From positions 1-64,000 of the forward strand of contig NW_002476396.1 of the NCBI RefSeq assembly GCF_000189635.1: a stretch of DNA of 64,000 bases, read 5' to 3'. Shown here piece by piece: positions 37,886-50,900 of this stretch. The DNA is from Tetrahymena thermophila SB210. Taxonomy: Eukaryota > Ciliophora > Oligohymenophorea > Hymenostomatida > Tetrahymenidae. A model generated the notes under the pieces. The model did not search any database. It was not told the origin of the DNA and worked only from the letters and a program-made list of their open reading frames with translations. The translations under genes were made by a program, and so were the position numbers. Each line of letters opens with the position of its first letter. Positions within the stretch are counted from its first letter, which is position 1.

Positions 37886-38339
37886 TGTTCTAAATAAAAG
37901 TTTCATTATTGTTTGTCTTTATGTTAGTTTATAATATGAACATTTAATATGTTAATTTTTGTAATGCATAGATCATGAAATTTTATGAATCTTGAGTAAG
38001 GTAAACTATATCTCAAAATGCATAAATTTAGGAAAGTATTTTCGAATTATTTTAGTTTTTAAAAATTACCATGGTTTTTTATATTTTCCAAAATATTAAA
38101 TAATAATTGTAACCGACCCCAGACCCAATCTAAAAAATTTTATGTATGCCCCGTGGGGCAGTTGTCTCATTTTATATTATATATTTTTATTCAATCAGAT
38201 TTAATTACTTTTTTGAATTTTCTTATTTCTACTTAGCTTAACTAAACAATTAATTAATTAAAAACGAATGTGTGTAATTAAATTCGATTTACTTATATAG
38301 TCGTTTCCAAAAGACGAAATTTTTGAATGGCATTTTGCT
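37886..38339. other. Intergenic with a GC-rich patch
   Basis: 3' flank of A3, then a segment of ~220 bases not seen elsewhere in the window (about 38110-38325), beginning with a GC-rich patch. It ends at GAATGGCATTTTGCTATAAA, which is fused directly to the pseudogene leader (TCCAATTAGGCATACAG). In the other two units those two sequences are far apart, so this is a rearrangement junction. Confidence 0.6.
38112..38175. other. GC-rich patch with inverted repeat
   Basis: AACCGACCCCAGACCCAATC followed ~25 bases later by GCCCCGTGGGGC, a 5-bp inverted repeat around GT. It stands out strongly against the surrounding AT-rich DNA. No known motif recognised with confidence. Confidence 0.55.
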
Positions 38340-40020
38340 ATAAATCCAATTAGGCATACAGCCTGATCTTATAGCTATTAATATAAATTTAGATATAATT
38401 TTTTTAAAGGTATTAATTATTAAATATTTAATATTTTTTAGGTCACTGTGTAAACTATCAGTGATACATTTATTATTAATTCAAATAATCTATTTTTTCC
38501 TTATACACTATCATTACTTTAGATTCTGATCAAAGGTAGACACTATTGAGTTTATTTGATTCAGCTCTTTAATATCTAAGTACAAAAATAAATTAAATAT
38601 AATCAATTTATGTGTTTTTGGTAGCGGAATAGCTAAGAATACTGACTGCTCTTTTCAATCTAGATTCAGTTAATTAAAAAAGTAATTATTTGTCGACGCA
38701 ATTATAAGCTAAAAAGATATACTTTAGAATAATTATTTTTGGCTATCTATGCAAATAAAATTATAGCAGCTCTTCAAGTCAATTCTAAAGTTAATAAGAG
38801 CATCCTTAATTAAACTACCATAATTTTATAAAATTCACAACAAAAAAGTGAAAATTAATAAAGCAAACATAATAAACTATTTAATAATAGTGACATATTT
38901 TTTTAGAGTTTAATTGATTGCTTTAAAATATTGAAATCTACTACCTAAATACTTTAGTGGCTTATTAGAAATACTTTATCACAAACTACGGTGCAAAAAC
39001 AAATGGATTTATATGACTTAAAAGGAAATCTACTAAACAAAATTATCCTTCCCAACTAAGTAGAGCTTCTACTACAACGAAATTTAATATCTTAGCACAT
39101 TATAAACGATATCTAAGAATCTTTTAAAATACGTTATCTTTTAACTAGCTATAATAAAATAATTCAAATATATATAATGCTGTACTGAATAGCTATTCTG
39201 ATAATCCTTTTATTCAAACTGATTGCATTTAATAATAATTTAACCTTAAAAACAAGTCCTGATTTATAAATTTCTATAAATCTTGTGGTAAATATCTCCT
39301 CAAGTTAAGGATTTAATAATTTAATTATGCATTAATTTTTGAAAATAAAAACATCTAAATTTAATATAATTTGCTTTTAGCCGTAATCATAATCAAAATG
39401 CACTCAGTAAGACTGTAAATTGATTTATTTAGTCAAATTAACTCATATACATTTGTTTGTAAAAATCAAAAACCCACAGCTTTGAAGATGATTTATAAGA
39501 TAGATATTCGTGATAATAAACATTTAAAAACTATATTTGCCTCTGAAAATATAAAATATTTCTAAATTTAAAACATTCTACGAGTATGCAATATTTTTAA
39601 ATTTTAGTTCAGTTACATTAATCGAAATAGAATTGTGTTTATGGTAAAACGCACAATTCAAAGAATAAATTGCATTTGTAATATCTATGACAAAAGATAA
39701 TCCAATATCTTTGTGAATTTTGATAATTTTAATTAAAAATTTGCAGATGAATAATATCAACTACAATTAATTACATTAATAAAAATAAGACTAAAAATAA
39801 AAGGAATTGACTATTTGCATAGATTTCTTCAGTAATAATAACAATAATCTTAATTAAAGAGAAAAGAAATCAAATATAAACCTAAAAAAACACGATTATG
39901 ATTATAAAGAAGTAAGTTATTGTTTGATGATAAAAAAAAGATATATGTAATCTTTATCTGATAGCCTAAGCATTTAGTGAATATATCTCAATTCAAAAGA
40001 TAATAAATAATTTTTACATT
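38340..40020 (+). pseudogene. Decayed family A copy, third of three
   Basis: Closest in layout to the 18460 pseudogene: leader, exon 7 start at about 38443, the same ~1 kb deletion at about 38531-38535, an early in-frame TGA just after it, then stalk, GPS-like region, first helix and loop with frameshifts. The last four helices are missing. A minus-strand open stretch at 39578-39760 is incidental. Confidence 0.85.
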
Positions 40021-40892
40021 TTTATTTGTATTTTGTTTGGTTTTAGATATGAACGTTTAACATTTTAATTAATTACCTTACAAAAATCTAAAATATTATT
40101 GTAAAAATTAATTTTAAATTTTAGAGATTTTTTATTCAATAATTTAGCTAAATTAAAAATTTTGATGTAAAAAAATAATTTATTTTTGAAATTATAATAA
40201 ATTAAATTATTAATTATAATTCTATTTTAAAATACAAAAATCAGATTTTTTAATAAATAACTAAAAAATCTATTTCATAATAAGTGACATATAAACGATA
40301 GAATTTTTGAATGGCATTTTGCTATAAACTAATTTACAATAATAGATTTAATTTAAAAATAATATTTAATAGATAAAATTAAAAAATTAGTATTTTTAAA
40401 ATTAAAATAATTTATAGCTTAAAAATGTAAGTGATATAAAATAAATATATCAAATAAATAATGAGTTAATTTATGGTTTCAAATCAGTAAAAAGATCGAA
40501 CCATCAAATATTAATGATGATTTAGAGAGAATTTAATATTTGGATATTGATTGATTGATTTTTTAATGGTTACAATGTAAATTTTTCTTTCTAAAATTCT
40601 CTGTATCTTCCTTAGATATTATTTAAAAGAAAAAATTATATATGTAAGAAAAGTGATATATATTGCAGTTAAATTCTAAATTAAAGTAAATTATATTCAT
40701 ATTAATTTATGTTATAAATAGTGATTAACTTGCTACTTTAAATCAAAAATAGAAACAAATAAAAAGGAAATTAATTGTAATAATTGATAATTATTAAGAA
40801 AGAATTCTTTGAAAACTTTAAAAAACCAATTAATTAAATTAGTAAATAACACTAATCAATTTCCATCAAGCTAATCAAAGTTTTGAGCAAAA
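40021..40892. promoter_or_regulatory. 5' flank of A4
   Basis: No gene seen. Aligns with the A2 flank, but the hairpin element is cleanly absent at about 40427 (CTTAAAAATG runs directly into TAAGTGATATAAAAT). The ATCAAGCTAATCAAAG block precedes the start codon. Confidence 0.5.
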
Positions 40893-43800
40893 ATGTTAAT
40901 ATTTTGTAAGGATAATCTTTCATTTTTATTCATTAAATTAATGATAAATGTAAATATTTATAGGCATTTTGCTTGCTTTAAAAATCGTCTAAGCATAGGA
41001 TTGCTCATTCCTTCTCTAAAAAACTTAACCAACTACTACACCTCTGGGTAAATTTTAAATTCTAAAATTATAAACGCAATTAACTATTAAAACTTAAATG
41101 AAATTTAGGCTACTCCTGCAAAATTAATACATCTGTAAATTTCAGTGATGCTTAAATTTAAGATACAACCAAGTATAAATTAAGGGCAGCTAATTTTTAT
41201 GGCAATGTCACGGGCGCAATAGTTAGTATTAGATAACCTACGTGTGATAATTTAATTTAAACAAATGATCAAAATTATCAAAGCATAAATTTTGAGATTA
41301 ATGGAGATAGCACGTTATAGTATATAAATAATATATACATAAGCTTTAATTTATATAGCCCCATTAAACCTGTATTATTAAATTTTACTTCAAGTTGGAA
41401 TTCATAAGCGTAATAAACTCTATCTTTAAATGTTTCAGATTACCCCCGTGATTAACCACCTACTTGCCATTATTTTCGTGTATAAAATGTATTCGCAAAT
41501 ATAGATTTGACTAGCTTAACAAATAAATTTAGTTCAAGTTCCATTCTTATTACTAGATTTTTAGATTAAACTAATATGGCTTTAATTTGGGTTTCAAATT
41601 TATAGGTTCTGATTTACTACAAAGTAAATTTTATTGATTTTTTTATTTTAGAAGTTATTTTTTACTCATAGTCATTTTTTTAACATAAATGTTATATATT
41701 TTTTTTATAAAATTAATTTATTTTCGCTGTACTTTTAAACAATTTAGTTTATTTTTTAGCCATTTTAATAGCCACTAATTATTTAATTAGATAATTTGAA
41801 TATATTATTATGTCTTTTGTTTTTAGATGTAATCATTTCTTTTAAAATATTTAAAAGTGTCCGATTGGATGCATGGGTGATTGTCCTTCGGGGAATTGCC
41901 AATCTTGTTAAAGCGGCTACGATCTTATCAGTGGTTCGTGTGTATTAAAGTGCGGTTAAAGATAATACTCGAAAGTAGTAGATGCCTCTTCATAATAAAC
42001 TTGCTAACCCTGTCTTACTAATTGCAATTTATGTTCTAATGGGAGTACTTGTACAAATTGTGATAGTGGTTATACTTATGCTGTCGTTAATGGTTCAAAT
42101 TAGTGCTATCCATCTTGTACCTAACCTAACCAGTATATTGATCCATAAGGTAATTGCCAAAACTGTATGTAATATTGCAGCAATTGCAGCACAGCAACTT
42201 ATTGTACAGCTTGTTTTACAGGATTCATTTTGAATGCTAACAATTCTTCTTGTTAATGTAACGGTTATATTAACAATAATCAATGCCTTCCTTGTACTTC
42301 TCCTTGCTAAACTTGTACTGATAGCTCAATTTCAAGCTGCCAATCCTGTATAAATAATTACTACCTTGTTAAAGATTATCCAAATTAGTCTTAATCTTAA
42401 TGTCTTTAAATATGCCCTAATAACTATTAACTAATCAATAATACTTGCAAATTATGTATTTAGACTATTTACAACAGTTGTTTTAATTGCCCTAGTACTT
42501 GTAGATCTTGCTCTCCATCTTAGACTAACAAGTGTTAAGATTGTTATCCTGGAATGCAGCTTAATAGTAATAATTTATGCGAACCTTCGCCATAACCCGG
42601 ACTATAAGTAGATAGTAGAAATCTCAACTTTTATTATTGTAGCTAAAATAATATAGCAGTTGTTTAGGCTACTTTTTCAAGCTCAAGTCCAACATTAACT
42701 CTGGAATTCGGAATTAATTTAGTTCCTATACCTGGGCTATAATGTAATTAAATATTTGACGCTGTTACGCTAAATTTGCTAGGCTCTAGTACATGCTCTA
42801 TCAATTTATCATAAATCATTGTCACATTAAGTATATTTTATTAAAAGTTGAATTCAATATTAATATAATATATTCTTAAAAATAGGTTAAGATGCTAATT
42901 TAATGGTTAACTAAGTCATAACTATAACTACCACTGCTTAGATACTTTAATTCTAAGGAGTTAGTTCAAAAATTGATACAATTTATTTGATTTCTTATGT
43001 TTAGCAACCAGTTACTCCTTAAGTGAATGTTCTATACAATTAAGTTGTAAATTCTTGTAATGACATCTAATTCTAAATTTAAACACCATAAAATGATGCA
43101 GGAAGAGGTTTCTTAAATATAAAATGGATATTATCTAACCCGTAAAATTTCAGTTAAACAGTTATGCTGACCTTATTAGATATTATAACTACAGCTAATG
43201 ATAATCAAAATTTTACTTTGTTTATCCCAAAATAAACTATTCCCGCAAATACTGACATATCTATTAAGATCTCCTACACTCTCAAAGTCTCTTAAAGCAA
43301 CACCTTGTCTTTTACAACCACATATTAATAAAAGAAGCAAATTTTTATAAGCCAAATTTAAAATAATTATCCTCCAATATATAGGTAAAAAAAATATTTA
43401 CAAAAATAAAATTATTTTTTTCTTGTTATTATCTATGCAAATTAAATAATAAATTAATTATTATATTACATTCTATCCCTCCCAATATCCATAACTTAAA
43501 TTAATATCTTTATAAATTAAATATTAAAAAATATTTTTTTAGAAAAATAAAAAAATAATAAGTAAAACATAATTTTATCTTTTGTTAAATTATTATTTTT
43601 ATTTTATTTATTTAATTCAATAGGTATATAGACTTGTAAATCACATATTTTTTTACTATCTAATCATGTGATTTGAATGGGATTCAATATTTTTAAGATT
43701 AGATTGAAATCTAAATTACTTCATCAGCTCTACCTTCTCTTAACAAAAGTTTAACTAAATTCAATGAACCATAAATATTATTAGAAGTACAACCTTATGC

Positions 43801-46800
43801 TATACCTGCTAGTATAAATTTAGATATTTAGGTAAAATTTATTTTTATTATGCTATTAACTATTAATTATTTAATATTTTTTAGGTTTCTGTGTAAATTA
43901 GTAGCGATGCATCTATTAGTAATACAAATACTTTATCTGTACCTTACACGGTAACATAACTTTAGACTCTGATCTAAAATGGATCTGATATGCTTGTTAA
44001 TTATAAAAACAATCTTACTCTAATTGGATTGGCACGAGATTATGAAATTTAAGATCCTAACACTTCACAAGGAATACAACTAAGTTGGCATTGCAGATCT
44101 TTGTAAGTATAAAATGGGGATAATTAATGTTACACATATAAAAAGGAAGTTTATGTACCATAAAATACTTAGAATATTACAATCGATGGTGGTACTTTCA
44201 ACCCTTATTAAATCCTCAGCTTCACTATTTAAGGATCTAAAGATTCTAGAACTTCCTAGTATAGCTCTTTAATTATTTTCGCAGAGACGGATCTTCCTCC
44301 TCTCTTGGTTGTATTTGATGACCCTAGGTAATTATAATAGATTAACATAAACGAAGATATTCATGCAACTCTTATTTATGGCTCAAATGTACCTTCGGAC
44401 ATTCTAACTTATGCTGGAGCAATTCTCTACAATAATTTAGTTGTAGGAGTAATTAAATTTGATTATTATAAACTTAAATTTAGAATTTGGGATTATTTTT
44501 CTGATATAAAAGCAGATAATATAATTGTTCAAATCAGATTTACTGTATATAACCCTGCCAATATAATGCCTAGTTTAAGTGTAACAAACTTTAATATAAA
44601 CTTAGCTCCTTCAAATTGTGTTCTTTCTGTTACTCCTTCAAGTGGTCAGGCTTTAACTACCTAATTCACTATTCAATTTAATGGTTGCGTAGCCCTTAAT
44701 AATCCTATAACTTACTAATTATTCTATTATAACCAGACCTCTGATGCTTTAAAAGAAATTTAAATCCCTTAAAATATCCTAAGAAGATAATTACAGGATT
44801 AGAGTTTACAGTCCAAAATTATTACCAATCTCCCTTCAGGAAATATAGTAATTATGGGTCAAGCTATGGATTCTTACTTAGCTGTCTTTAATACTACTAT
44901 TTAAGTGAATGTTTCTCCATTCTAGGGAGATGAGTAGACATTATTGAGTTTAATAGGTTCGGCACTTTCATAGTAAAATATAAAAGTAAATTAAATGCTC
45001 ATTAATTTATGCATTATTGGTGAAGAAATAACTAAGAACACTGCTCTTTACAATCTAGATTCTATTAACTTCAGAAAGTAAATGTTAGTATAGTCGATTA
45101 TAAGCTATTCAAATAGGCTTTAGAGTAATTCTTTTTTGTCTACTTATGGAAATAAAGTTGTAGCAGCTCTTCAAGCTTCCATAAATAATAATTATCAAAC
45201 TTAAAGTTATAAAGTCCTTGACTATGTTAATACAACTTTACAAAATTCACAGCAAAAAATTGCAAATTAAAACAATAATAATAAATTATTTAACAATAAC
45301 GATATTGTTCTATAGAATTTGATTGATTGCTTTAAAATGTTGAACTCAACTACCCAAGAGGCATCATAAGACTCTTTTAAATCCCTTTCTTCTAATCAAA
45401 CCATGTTGCAACAACAAATGGATTTATCAGACTAAATAGGAAATCTATTAAACAAAATTACCCTTCCCAATTAAGGAGACCTTTAATTACAAGGAAATTT
45501 AATCTCTATAAGCACAGAGTAAATAACATCTAAGAATCTTTAAAAATACATGTTTATATAAAACTAGCCATCATAAAATGATTCAAACATTTATAATGTT
45601 GTCTTGACTAACTATTCTAATAACCCTTTTATTAATACTGAAGGCTTTTAGTCATATATAAATTAACTTTAAAACACGACTCCTGGTATATAAGTTTCTA
45701 TAAATTCTGTGGTAAAACCATTTATCTAAAATACAAATAATGCCACAGTTAGTTAAGAGTTTAATAATTCTCTTAGTCTCTAATTTTCGAATATTAAACC
45801 ATCAAAATATAATTTAACTTGCTTGTAGCAATAATCTTAATCTAACTGGACTCAATCAGATTGTAAATTGATTTAATCTACCCTAATTGGATCATATACC
45901 TGTGTTTGTAAAAATCAAAATCCCACAACAATTATAGAAAATTTAAAAGATCTTCTTGATAATAAAAATTTAAAAACTGCATTTGGTTCATAGGGAATAT
46001 AAAATATTTCTAATTTTACAACATTCTATGAGTATGCTATATTTTGGATTCTTAGTTCAGTTACACTAATCCAAATAGGACTCTGCATTTATGGTCATTT
46101 GCTAGATTTTAAGAATTAAATTACATTTGTAGGATCTATGTCAAAAATCAATCCAATATCTTTAGCAAATTTTGAAAATTTTGATTAAAAAGTTACAGAT
46201 AAGTAAAATCAACTGCAACTAAATTTATAAAAATAAGAATCAGATAAATTATAATAAAAGGAATCGACTGTTTTTATAAATTACTTGCAATCAAAATAAG
46301 AATCTTAAAGAGCTACGCAATCAAATATAAACCTAAAAAGACCTGAATATGATTATCAAGGAAGTAAATTATTTATTTAATAATAAGAAAATGATATAAA
46401 CAACCAAAAAGTTTAGAACTTATTGTCTTTACCTGATAACCAAAGCATTTAAAGCCTATATCTGACTTCAAAAGATAATAAATAGGAATAAAAATTGGAT
46501 TAACCCAACATCATTACTGAAAATAAAAAAACAAATAATATTGAAGACAAAGGCAAACAAAATAAAGAAGAATAAAAGGATATAGTTGAAATATTAAAAG
46601 GATCAAAAAATACTCAAAAATTAATGGAGACCTCTTTGTTGAAAAAGATATTAATTTTTCACAATTTTAGCAGTATTTTCTTTGTTTACAGTAATTAAGA
46701 ATCTAGACCACTAAGATTTAGCATTTTCTACTTAAGAGTAATTCACTCATTAAGCATATCAACAATATTTGATTAACAGTACAATTAAGAGTAGATTATT

Positions 46801-47160
46801 ATAGTTTCACTTATAAACTCTTCTATTGTGATAGCAAGTGTTACGTTAATTAGATTTTTGTATACATCTAGAAAAATATTTAAAATAGTTGCTTTTTTGA
46901 TAACGATAGGTTTGCTTGCACTATATTATTATATCATTATATCAATTGTGAGCGGTCAATCAAATGATTTCTCAAATAAAAGGATATCTTCCTTTTTTAT
47001 AATGTTTGGAGTAGATTTCTTGATCTTATCAACATTAGTCTCTATAATTAACATAATTGCATTTATTAAAATAGTTAAAAATGTAATTAAAAACAAATTT
47101 ATATTAAAATTATTAAGTTTATTATAAATATAAGATATTTTAGAAAATTTAGTTTTGTGA
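40893..47160 (+). CDS. Family A receptor-like protein A4
   Basis: Predicted 1,855 aa. Exons: 40893-40905, 40964-41047, 41109-41623, 41858-42830, 42886-43384, 43624-43831, 43885-47160 (TGA 47158-47160). Signal peptide MLIFCILLALKIVQA. Exon 3 is similar to that of A5 (CDNLIQTND, FEINGDS) but with many replacements. Cys-rich, REJ-like, stalk, GPS-like and five-TM parts are as in A1. The third intron (234 bp) has lost ~50 bp relative to A3, which shows that the segment is not coding. It shares with A2 the 24-codon loss in the stalk after TQEAS. All exon phases close, and no premature TGA is seen. Confidence 0.87.
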
Positions 47161-47918
47161 CTTTATAAATAAAAGTTTTATTTTTTTTGTCTTTTTGTTA
47201 GTTTAAATATGAACTTTTAATCTGTTAATTTCTGTAATACATAGATCATAAAAATTTTATGAATTTTGAATAAAGTAAATTACTTGCAAAAATGCATAAA
47301 TTTAGGCAAGTGATTTCGAGTTAACTTGGTTTTTAAAAATTGTATAGGTTTTTATGATTTTCCAAATTATTAAGATGTAAAAAATAATTTATTTTTGAAA
47401 TTATAATAAATTAAATTATTAATTTTAATTCTATAATAAAATATAAAAATCAGATTTTTTAATAAATTACTAAAAAATCTATTTCATAATAAGTGACATA
47501 TAAAAATAATATTTAATGGATAAAATTACAAAATTATTAGTATGATGATTTAGAGAGATTTAATACCTGGATTTTGATTGCTTCTTTTTCTAATGGTCAC
47601 AATTTAATTTTTCTTTCTAAAATTCTTTGTATCTTCCTTAGAAGTAATTTAAAAGAAACAAATTATATATGTAAGAAAAGTGATATATATATTGCAGTCA
47701 AATTGTAAATAAAAGTAAATTATATTCATATTAATTTATGTTATAAATAGTGATTAACTTGCTACTTTAAGTCAAAAATAGAAACAAATAAAAAGTAAAT
47801 TAATTGTAATTGATAGTTATTAAGAAAGAATTCTTTGAAAACCTTAAAAAAACAATTAATTAAATTAGTAAATAACACTAATCAATTTCCATCAAGCTTA
47901 TCAAAGTTTTGAGCAAAA
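47161..47918. promoter_or_regulatory. Intergenic and 5' flank of A5
   Basis: Unlike A2-A4, no decayed A copy lies here. The 3' flank of A4 is joined (about 47373) to the block that follows the pseudogenes elsewhere (TAATTTATTTTTGAAATTAT). The hairpin element is absent. The ATCAAGCTTATCAAAG block precedes the start codon. Confidence 0.55.
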
Positions 47919-50900
47919 ATGTTAATATTTTGTAAGGATAATCTTTCTTTTTTATTCATTAAATTAATGATAAATGTAAATATTTATAGGCATTTTGCTT
48001 GCTTTAAAAATAGTCTAAGCATAGGATTGCTCATTCCTTCTCTAAAAAACTTAACCAACTACTGCACCTCTGGGTAAATTTTAAATTCTAAAATTATAAA
48101 CGTAACCAACTATTAAAACTTAAATGAAATTTAGGCTACTCATGCAAAATTAATACTTCTACTACTTTTGATGCTGCTAAAATTTAAGATACAACCACAT
48201 ATAAATTAAGGGCAGCTAGTTTTAATGGCGATTTCGCGAACGCACGTGTTAATATTAGATAACCTAGTTGTGATAATTTAATTTAAACAAATGATTCAAA
48301 TTATCAAAACATAAATTTTGAGATTAATGGAGATAGCATGTTATAGTATATAAATAATATATACATAAGCTTTAATTTATATACCCCCATTAAACCTGTA
48401 GGATTAAATTTTACTTCTAGTTGGAATTCATAAGCTTAATAAACTCTATCTTTAAATGTTTCAGATTACCCCCGTGATTAACCAACTGGTTGCCATAATT
48501 TTCGTGTATAAAATGTATTCGCAAATATAGATTTGACTAGCTTAACAAATAAATATAGTTCAAGTTCCATTCTTATTACTAGATTCGAATAAGATAATTC
48601 AGTGGCTTTTATTTGGCTTTCAAATCTATAGGTTCTGATTTACTACAAAGTAAATTTTATTGATTTTTTCATTTTAGAAGTTATTTTTTCCTCATAATCA
48701 TTTTTTTAACATAAATGCTAGCAAAGTTCGAGCTTATTATTTTATTCAGAACTTTATCTGTTAGTTTTTATATATTTTTTTAATAAAATTAATTTATTTT
48801 CGCTGTACTTTTAAACAACTTAGTTTATTTTTTAGCCATTTTAATAGCCACTAATTAATTAATTAGATAATTTGAATATATTATTATGTCTTTTATTTTT
48901 AGATGCAATCATTTTCTTTTAAAATATTTAAAAGTGTCCGATTGGATGCATGGGTGATTGTCCTTCGGGGAATTGCCAATCTTGTTAAAGCGGCTACGAT
49001 CTTATCAGAGGTTCGTGTGTATTAAAGTGTGGTTAAAGATAATACTCGAAAGTAGTAGATGCCTCTTCATAATAAACTTGCTAACCCTGTCTTACTCATT
49101 GTAATGTATGTACTAATGGGAATACTTGTACAAATTGTGATAGTGGTTATACTTACGCTTTCGTTAATGGTTCATTTTAGTGTTATCCGTCATGTATCTA
49201 ACCTAGCCAGTATATTGATCCATAAGGTAATTGCCAAAACTGTATGTAATATTGCAGCAATTGCGACACAGCAACTTTTTGTACAGCTTGTTTTACAGGA
49301 TTCACTTTAAATGTTAACCATGCTTCTTGTTAATGTAACGGTTATATTAACAATAATCAATGCCTTCCTTGTACTTCTCCTTGCTAAACTTGTACTGATA
49401 GCTCAATTTCAAACTGCCAATCCTGTATTAATAATTACTACCCTGTTATAAATTAACCAAATTAATCATAATTTTAATGTCTTTAAATATGCCCTAATAA
49501 CTATTAACTAATCAATAATACTTGCAAATTATGTATTTAGACTATTTACAACAGTTGTTTTAATTGCCCTAGTACTTGTAGATCTTGCTCTCCATCTTAG
49601 ATTAACAAGTGTTAAGATTGTTATCCTGGAATGCAGCTTAATAGTAATAATTTATGCGAACCTTCGCCATAACCCGGACTATAAGTAGATAGTAGAAATC
49701 TCAACTTTTATTATTGTAGCTAAAATAATATAGCAGTTGTTTAGGCTACTTTTTCAAGCTCAAGTCCAACATTAACTCTGGAATTAGGAATTAATTTAGT
49801 TCCTATACCTGGGCTATAATGTAATTAAATATTTGACGCTGTTACGCTAAATTTGCTAGGCTCTAGTACATGCTCTATCAGTTTATCTTAAATCATTGTG
49901 ACATTAAGTATATTTTATTAAAAATTGAATTCAATATTAATATAATATATTCTTAAAAATAGGTTAAGATGCTAATTTAATGGTTAACTAAGTCATAACT
50001 ATAACTACCACTGCTTAGATACTTTAATTCTAAGGAGTTAGTTCAAAAATTGATACAATTTATTTGATTTCTTATGTTTAGCAACCAGTTACTCCTTAAG
50101 TGAATGTTCTATACAATTAAGTTGTAAATTCTTGTAATGACATCTAATTCTAAATTTAAACACCATAAAATGATGCAGGAAGAGGTTTCTTAAATATAAA
50201 ATGGATATTATCTAACCCGTAAAATTTCAGTTAAATAGTTATGCTGACCTTATTAGATATTATAACTAAAGCTAACGATAATCAAAGTTTTACTTTGTTT
50301 ATCCCAAAATAAACTATTCCCGCAAATACTGACATATCTATTAAGATCTCCTACATTCTCAAAGTCTCTTAAAGCAACACCTTGTCTTTTACAACCACAT
50401 ATTAATAAAAGAAGCAAATTTTTATAAGCCAAATTTAAAATAATTATCCTCCAATATATAGGTAAAAAAAATATTTACAAAAATAAAATTATTTTTTTCT
50501 TGTTATTATTTAAAATAAAATTTCATTAATTTAATTAATTAAATATTATTTTATTTTTAAAAAATATTTTTTTTTTAGCAAATCAATAGTAATAATTTTT
50601 TAAAAATTAAATAATATATTAATTATTTTTTTTATATGACATTCTACCCACCTAATATCCATAACTTAAATTAATATCTTTATAAATAAATATAAAAAAA
50701 TATTTTTTTAGAAAAATAAAAAAATAATAAGTAAAACATAATTTTATCTTTTGTTAAATTATTATTTTTATTTTATTTATATTATTTAACTCAATAGGTA
50801 TATGGACTTGTAAATCACATATTTTTTTACTATCTAATCATGTGATTTGAATGGGATTCAATTTTTTTAAGATTAGATTGAAATCTAAATTACTTCTTCA

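Noticed and set aside
42095-42283. Minus-strand ORF over A4 exon 4; also minus-strand ORFs at 13337, 14703, 16279 and 39578
   Set aside because: They lie antisense to coding, pseudogene or AT-rich sequence, are not conserved in the other copies, and have no start context or domain.
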